Below are positions 11,615-14,447 of a stretch of 14,447 bases of DNA, piece after piece. Below the pieces are notes generated by a model. It was not told the origin of the DNA and did no database searches. It saw only the letters and a list, made by a program, of their open reading frames with translations. The stretch is from Rhodobacterales bacterium 34-62-10 (GTDB lineage: Bacteria; Pseudomonadota; Alphaproteobacteria; Rhodobacterales; Rhodobacteraceae). The stretch lies in assembly GCA_002282555.1 (NCBI GenBank), contig NCJR01000016.1:1-14447 (forward strand). Reading direction: 5' to 3'. Position numbers and translations under genes: made by a program. Every line of letters starts with the position of its first letter. Position 1 is the first letter of the stretch.

Positions 11615-13048
11615 TTACTCAGCCGCGACCGCGCGCGCACCGTTGAGGTATTCCAGAACCGCCTGTGCGGAATCGCGCCCGTCACGGATCGCCCAGACCA
11701 CAAGGCTGGCACCGCGCACGATGTCACCGACAGCAAAGACACCGTCGAGGCTGGTCTTGCCAGTGGTGTATTCGGCACGGATCGTCCCCCAACGGGTGAC
11801 TTCAAGTCCGTCCACACCCCAAAGCTTCGGCAGATCCTCGGGCTCAAAACCCAGCGCCTTGATCACCATGTCGACTTCTTCGACGTAATCTGCGCCCTCA
11901 ATGACTTCGGGCGACTGGCGACCGGTTGCATCCGGTGCCCCCAGGCGCATTTTTTGCACCACAACGCCGGTGACTGGATCACCGACAAAGCTTTTTGGCG
12001 CGCTCAGCCATTCGAAAATAACGCCTTCTTCCTCGGCGTTCTGAACTTCGCGCTGACTACCCGGCATGTTGGCGCGGTCACGACGATATAGGCACTTCAC
12101 CGATGTCGCTCCCTCACGGATGGCGGTCCGCACGCAATCCATCGCCGTGTCGCCACCGCCAATGACCACGACCCGCTTGCCTGCGGCGTTCAACTCTCCA
12201 CTATCGTATTCGGGCACATCATCGCCAAAGCTTTTGCGATTGCTGGCGGTCAGATAATCGATGGCGCGCACGATCCCGTCGGCATCGGCACCCTCGCCCT
12301 CCAGATCGCGCGTTTTGTAGACCCCGGTCGCGATAACCACAGCATCATGTTTGCCGCGGATAGCATCAAAGCTGATGTCGTCGCCCACATTGCAATTCAG
12401 CACGAATTCGACGCCGCCCTGCTCCAACTGCTCGTTACGGCGCATGACCACATCTTTCTCCAGCTTGAAGCCGGGGATACCATAGGTCAGCAAGCCGCCC
12501 GCGCGGTCATAACGGTCATAAACAGTAACCTGCACGCCCGCACGACGCAGAACATCCGCCGCTGCCAGCCCACCGGGACCGGCACCGATGATACCCACCG
12601 ACTGATCCCGCTCCATCACGGGGACGATCGGCTTGACCCAACCCTGTTCCCATGCCGTATCGGTTATGTATTTTTCGATTGCACCGATTGTCACGGTTCC
12701 ATGACCGGATTGTTCGATGACGCAATTGCCTTCACAAAGACGATCCTGCGGGCAAATGCGCCCACAGATCTCAGGGAAAGTGTTGGTGGCCTGACTGATC
12801 TCATAGGCTTCCTGCAACCGCCCTTCGGCGGTCAGGCGAAGCCAGTCAGGGATGTTGTTGTGCAACGGGCAATGGGTCTGGCAGTAGGGCACACCACATT
12901 GGCTGCACCGGCTTGCCTGCTCCTTGGCTTTGGCATCGGCGTATTCGGCGTAAATCTCGTGAAAATCATGCCGCCGCTCTTCTGCGTCGCGTTTCTGGGG
13001 CATATCACGGTCGACCGAGATAAACTTCAGCATCGGTTGTTTGGCCAC
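11615..13048 (-). CDS. gltD: Glutamate synthase (NADPH) small subunit GltD
   Basis: Beta subunit of GOGAT. It oxidises NADPH through FAD and passes electrons via iron-sulfur clusters to the FMN of GltB. 477 residues, normal for the family. The N-terminal cluster domain has two Cys sets: RCSQCGVPYCQTHCP (Cys48, 51, 56, 60) and EICGRICPQDRLCEGNC (Cys95, 99, 105, 109). The FAD-binding GIIGAGPGGLAAA begins at about 152 and the NADPH-binding VVVIGGGDTAMDC at about 293. The C-terminal GVFAVGDIVRGASLVVWAI is the usual FAD contact ending. It begins with GTG 13048, supported by GGAG (13055-13058) 6 bases upstream. It precedes gltB, the opposite of the gltB-gltD order of E. coli; the 91-base gap holds two hairpins. 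Its promoter must lie in the divergent region shared with uppP. Confidence 0.98.
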   Translation of the reverse strand: MAKQPMLKFISVDRDMPQKRDAEERRHDFHEIYAEYADAKAKEQASRCSQCGVPYCQTHCPLHNNIPDWLRLTAEGRLQEAYEISQATNTFPEICGRICPQDRLCEGNCVIEQSGHGTVTIGAIEKYITDTAWEQGWVKPIVPVMERDQSVGIIGAGPGGLAAADVLRRAGVQVTVYDRYDRAGGLLTYGIPGFKLEKDVVMRRNEQLEQGGVEFVLNCNVGDDISFDAIRGKHDAVVIATGVYKTRDLEGEGADADGIVRAIDYLTASNRKSFGDDVPEYDSGELNAAGKRVVVIGGGDTAMDCVRTAIREGATSVKCLYRRDRANMPGSQREVQNAEEEGVIFEWLSAPKSFVGDPVTGVVVQKMRLGAPDATGRQSPEVIEGADYVEEVDMVIKALGFEPEDLPKLWGVDGLEVTRWGTIRAEYTTGKTSLDGVFAVGDIVRGASLVVWAIRDGRDSAQAVLEYLNGARAVAAE

Positions 13049-13182
13049 GGGGAGCTCCGATCAAATCATGTTCAGCACCTTCTAAACCAAGCAAAATCAG
13101 TTTAAAAGTCAGAACAGCTGACCTATTATGCGATTTCCTTCGCTGCTGTGCGGCATGAATGACGGAATTACGTGTTTTTTAT

Positions 13183-13195
13183 GTCCGAATCGGAC
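13183..13195. promoter_or_regulatory. Perfect inverted repeat, possible operator
   Basis: GTCCG-AAT-CGGAC in the middle of the gltD/uppP region. The dyad is short, perfect and flanked by AT-rich sequence, as for a dimeric regulator site. I cannot match it to a known regulator. Confidence 0.3.
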
Positions 13196-13250
13196 CTAAA
13201 TCGATACTTTCCCCAGTCAACCAATAGCTTATACCTTTCTGGCACAAAGC

Positions 13251-13255
13251 AGGAG
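13251..13255 (+). promoter_or_regulatory. Shine-Dalgarno deciding the uppP start
   Basis: AGGAG, 9 bases before GTG 13265. The longer frame beginning at GTG 13172 or ATG 13181 would bury this site and the dyad at 13183-13195 inside the gene. Confidence 0.7.
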
Positions 13256-13264
13256 TTAGACGCA

Positions 13265-14068
13265 GTGCCGCTGTTCCATCTTTTTCTTGTGGCCATGATC
13301 CAAGGCCTGACCGAATTTCTTCCGGTTTCCTCATCTGGTCATCTGATTCTTTTACCGGCCCTGACAGGGATGCAGGATCAGGGGCAGGTGATTGATGTGG
13401 CGGTTCATGTCGGCACACTTCTGGCCGTGATTCTCTATTTCTGGTCGGATGTGCGCATGGCGCTGCTTGGATTGCCCCGGATGCTGCGGGGCAAGATTGA
13501 TACACAGGGCGCTTGGCTGGCGATGTGCCTTGCGATAGCGACCGTGCCGGTTGTGATCGTGGGCCTTGTCCTGAACCTGACCGGGTTGGACGACATGATG
13601 CGCGGCGTCGCTGTGATCGGCTGGACGATGCTGATCTTCGGGCTCGTGCTCTATTGGGCCGACCAGCGCGGACCGACCCAGAAGACGGCAGAGGAGTGGA
13701 CCATCCGCGATGCAGCGATCATGGGGTTGTGGCAGGTTGTGGCCCTGATCCCCGGCACGTCACGTTCGGGCATCACGATCACGGGCGGGCGCCTCTTGGG
13801 CTATGCCCGCCATGATGCGGCCCGTCTGTCCATGCTGATGTCGATCCCGACGATCATGGCATCAGGCCTGCTTCTGGGGGCTGAGGTCGCGATGAACGCA
13901 GACCTGGCCGCCGCCCGCGATGGTGCGATTGCAGCCGTCTTTGCCTTCTTCGCAGCCCTGCTGGCGCTGAGTGTGATGATGCGTTTGCTGCTCAGCGTCA
14001 GTTTCACACCCTATGTCATCTACCGCGTCATTCTGGGCATAGTCCTGCTGATCTATGCCTATTCCTGA
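13265..14068 (+). CDS. uppP: Undecaprenyl-diphosphate phosphatase UppP/BacA
   Basis: Integral inner-membrane phosphatase that turns undecaprenyl diphosphate into the monophosphate carrier lipid for peptidoglycan and other envelope polymers; extra copies give bacitracin resistance. 267 residues from GTG 13265, matching the usual 265-275. Family motifs: QGLTEFLPVSSSGHL at residues 13-27 with Glu17 and the Ser-rich loop, HVGTLLAVILYFW at 48-60, and the catalytic PGTSRSG at 163-169 with Arg167. Several hydrophobic segments span the chain, and the C-terminus YVIYRVILGIVLLIYAYS is membrane-embedded. Upstream in-frame codons (31 residues, MFFMSESDLN...) are polar, unlike the family and without a ribosome-binding site, so they are left out. 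It diverges from gltD and converges on an NDUFA9-like remnant with only 6 bases between the stops. Confidence 0.95.
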   Translation: MPLFHLFLVAMIQGLTEFLPVSSSGHLILLPALTGMQDQGQVIDVAVHVGTLLAVILYFWSDVRMALLGLPRMLRGKIDTQGAWLAMCLAIATVPVVIVGLVLNLTGLDDMMRGVAVIGWTMLIFGLVLYWADQRGPTQKTAEEWTIRDAAIMGLWQVVALIPGTSRSGITITGGRLLGYARHDAARLSMLMSIPTIMASGLLLGAEVAMNADLAAARDGAIAAVFAFFAALLALSVMMRLLLSVSFTPYVIYRVILGIVLLIYAYS

Positions 14069-14074
14069 GCGTGT

Positions 14075-14287
14075 TCAGTGCTGGCGCAGGTTCTTGGCCG
14101 ATGCCTTGATGGCGGCATACTGACCGGACGGGCGATAGGGCCATAGGTAATCCGGCAGAACCGACTCGAGCGAAATCGGGGTCAGACCCAGATCTGCAAA
14201 GCCTTTGGCATCCTCGGCCACCACAGCCAATAGCCCAAAACTATCGGCTGCGTGGCTTGACCAGTCGTGGTTTGGCCCAAGTCCCAT
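14075..14287 (-). pseudogene. 3' remnant of a complex I NDUFA9-like (SDR-type) gene
   Basis: A 70-codon frame whose last ~50 codons (about 14075-14224) read VVAEDAKGFADLG, ESVLPDYLW, RPSGQYAAIKASAKNLR. From memory this is the C-terminal tail of the alphaproteobacterial complex I NDUFA9 subunit family protein (NAD-binding SDR fold, about 325 residues), whose gene I recall beside uppP in Rhodobacteraceae. The first ~20 codons (from MGLGPNHDWSS) do not look like that family, ATG 14287 has no ribosome-binding site, and the Rossmann domain is absent in all frames up to the window edge. I infer that the 5' part was separated by an insertion and that this piece is not expressed as a functional protein. 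Alternative: a small unrelated hypothetical gene. Confidence 0.6.
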
Positions 14288-14306
14288 ATTGCAAGTTTAC
14301 AACACA

Positions 14307-14447
14307 TCATTTAACAATGCGGTAGGCGATGATGTCCCACCACCAGCCAAGCTTGCCATGCTCCCACTCCAAGGCTTCTGCAATTCGGTTGCTTTCATCG
14401 CCACCACGACGAAAACGGATGTCGACCCTCGTCCTAGCCGGAACCGG
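14307..14447 (-). CDS. C-terminal end of a prophage-type hypothetical protein, cut by window edge
   Basis: An open frame enters from the right edge and stops at TGA 14307-14309, giving 46 residues with the pattern VDIRFRRGGDES, WEHGKLGWWWDIIAYRIVK at the end. A 'valine-rich strand, RF/RxGG, W-x-H, DIIAYR(I/V)' ending is one I associate with small domains at the ends of prophage and phage hypothetical proteins in proteobacteria. No function can be given. It has no room for a start in the window. It lies 20 bases from the remnant's frame, on the same strand, where the body of the NDUFA9-like gene would be expected, and so suggests an integrated element extending rightward. Confidence 0.5.
   Translation of the reverse strand, partial: PVPARTRVDIRFRRGGDESNRIAEALEWEHGKLGWWWDIIAYRIVK

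Larger units (their letters stand above)
13049..13264. promoter_or_regulatory. Divergent control region between gltD and uppP
   Basis: 216 bases without a supported gene, AT-richer than the flanking genes, and it must carry the gltD promoter (minus) and probably the uppP promoter (plus). On plus, TTATAC at 13229-13234 is a plausible -10 for uppP, but no good -35 precedes it. On minus, TTGCTT followed 18 bases later by CATGAT is a weak gltD candidate. Neither is certain. Confidence 0.4.

Noticed and set aside
12347..13105. 252-codon plus-strand open frame opposite gltD
   Set aside because: Antisense to conserved GltD motifs, with no ribosome-binding site and no domain.
13172..13264. 31-codon N-terminal extension of uppP
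   Set aside because: Polar, not part of the UppP fold, contains a dyad and the true ribosome-binding site; GTG 13265 gives the standard length.

Overview
The window looks like chromosomal DNA of an alphaproteobacterium of the Rhodobacteraceae (Roseobacter/Rhodobacter group). This rests on GC-rich coding sequence, protein families of that group (a Hint_2-type protein, a monofunctional transglycosylase, gltD placed ahead of gltB), and a GC-rich hairpin plus 'GAGGAT...CAAGAAGAAG' element between genes that I recall from that family. The genus cannot be set from the sequence alone.

Layout. Almost everything from position 1 to 13048 is on the minus strand. In the direction of transcription (right to left) the genes are: gltD and gltB (the two subunits of NADPH glutamate synthase), a strong hairpin terminator, a Hint (hedgehog/intein) domain protein, mtgA (peptidoglycan glycosyltransferase), a glutathione S-transferase, queG (last step of queuosine synthesis), an unpaired HyuA-like hydantoinase/oxoprolinase subunit, and kbl (glycine C-acetyltransferase, threonine breakdown), which is cut by the left window edge about ten residues before its expected end. 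On the plus strand uppP (undecaprenyl-diphosphate phosphatase) diverges from gltD across a 216-base intergenic region.

Right end. Six bases after the uppP stop there is a convergent minus-strand reading frame. Its last ~50 codons look like the C-terminus of the complex I NDUFA9-like (SDR-type) protein, but the rest of that gene is missing. In its place, running off the right edge, is the C-terminal end of a different minus-strand protein with a W-x-H...DIIAYR ending, a pattern I associate with prophage proteins. I read 14225-14306 as the probable boundary of an integrated element (prophage or island).

Function. Most of the window is conserved housekeeping: ammonium assimilation (gltDB), cell-wall synthesis (mtgA, and uppP for lipid carrier recycling), tRNA modification (queG) and threonine/glycine metabolism (kbl). 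The points deserving a second look are the element junction at the right end, the Hint protein directly upstream of and in frame with mtgA, the hyuA gene without a hyuB partner, and several inverted repeats between genes. I saw no tRNA, rRNA, CRISPR array, IS element or transposase. No gene-free stretch exceeds 300 bases.
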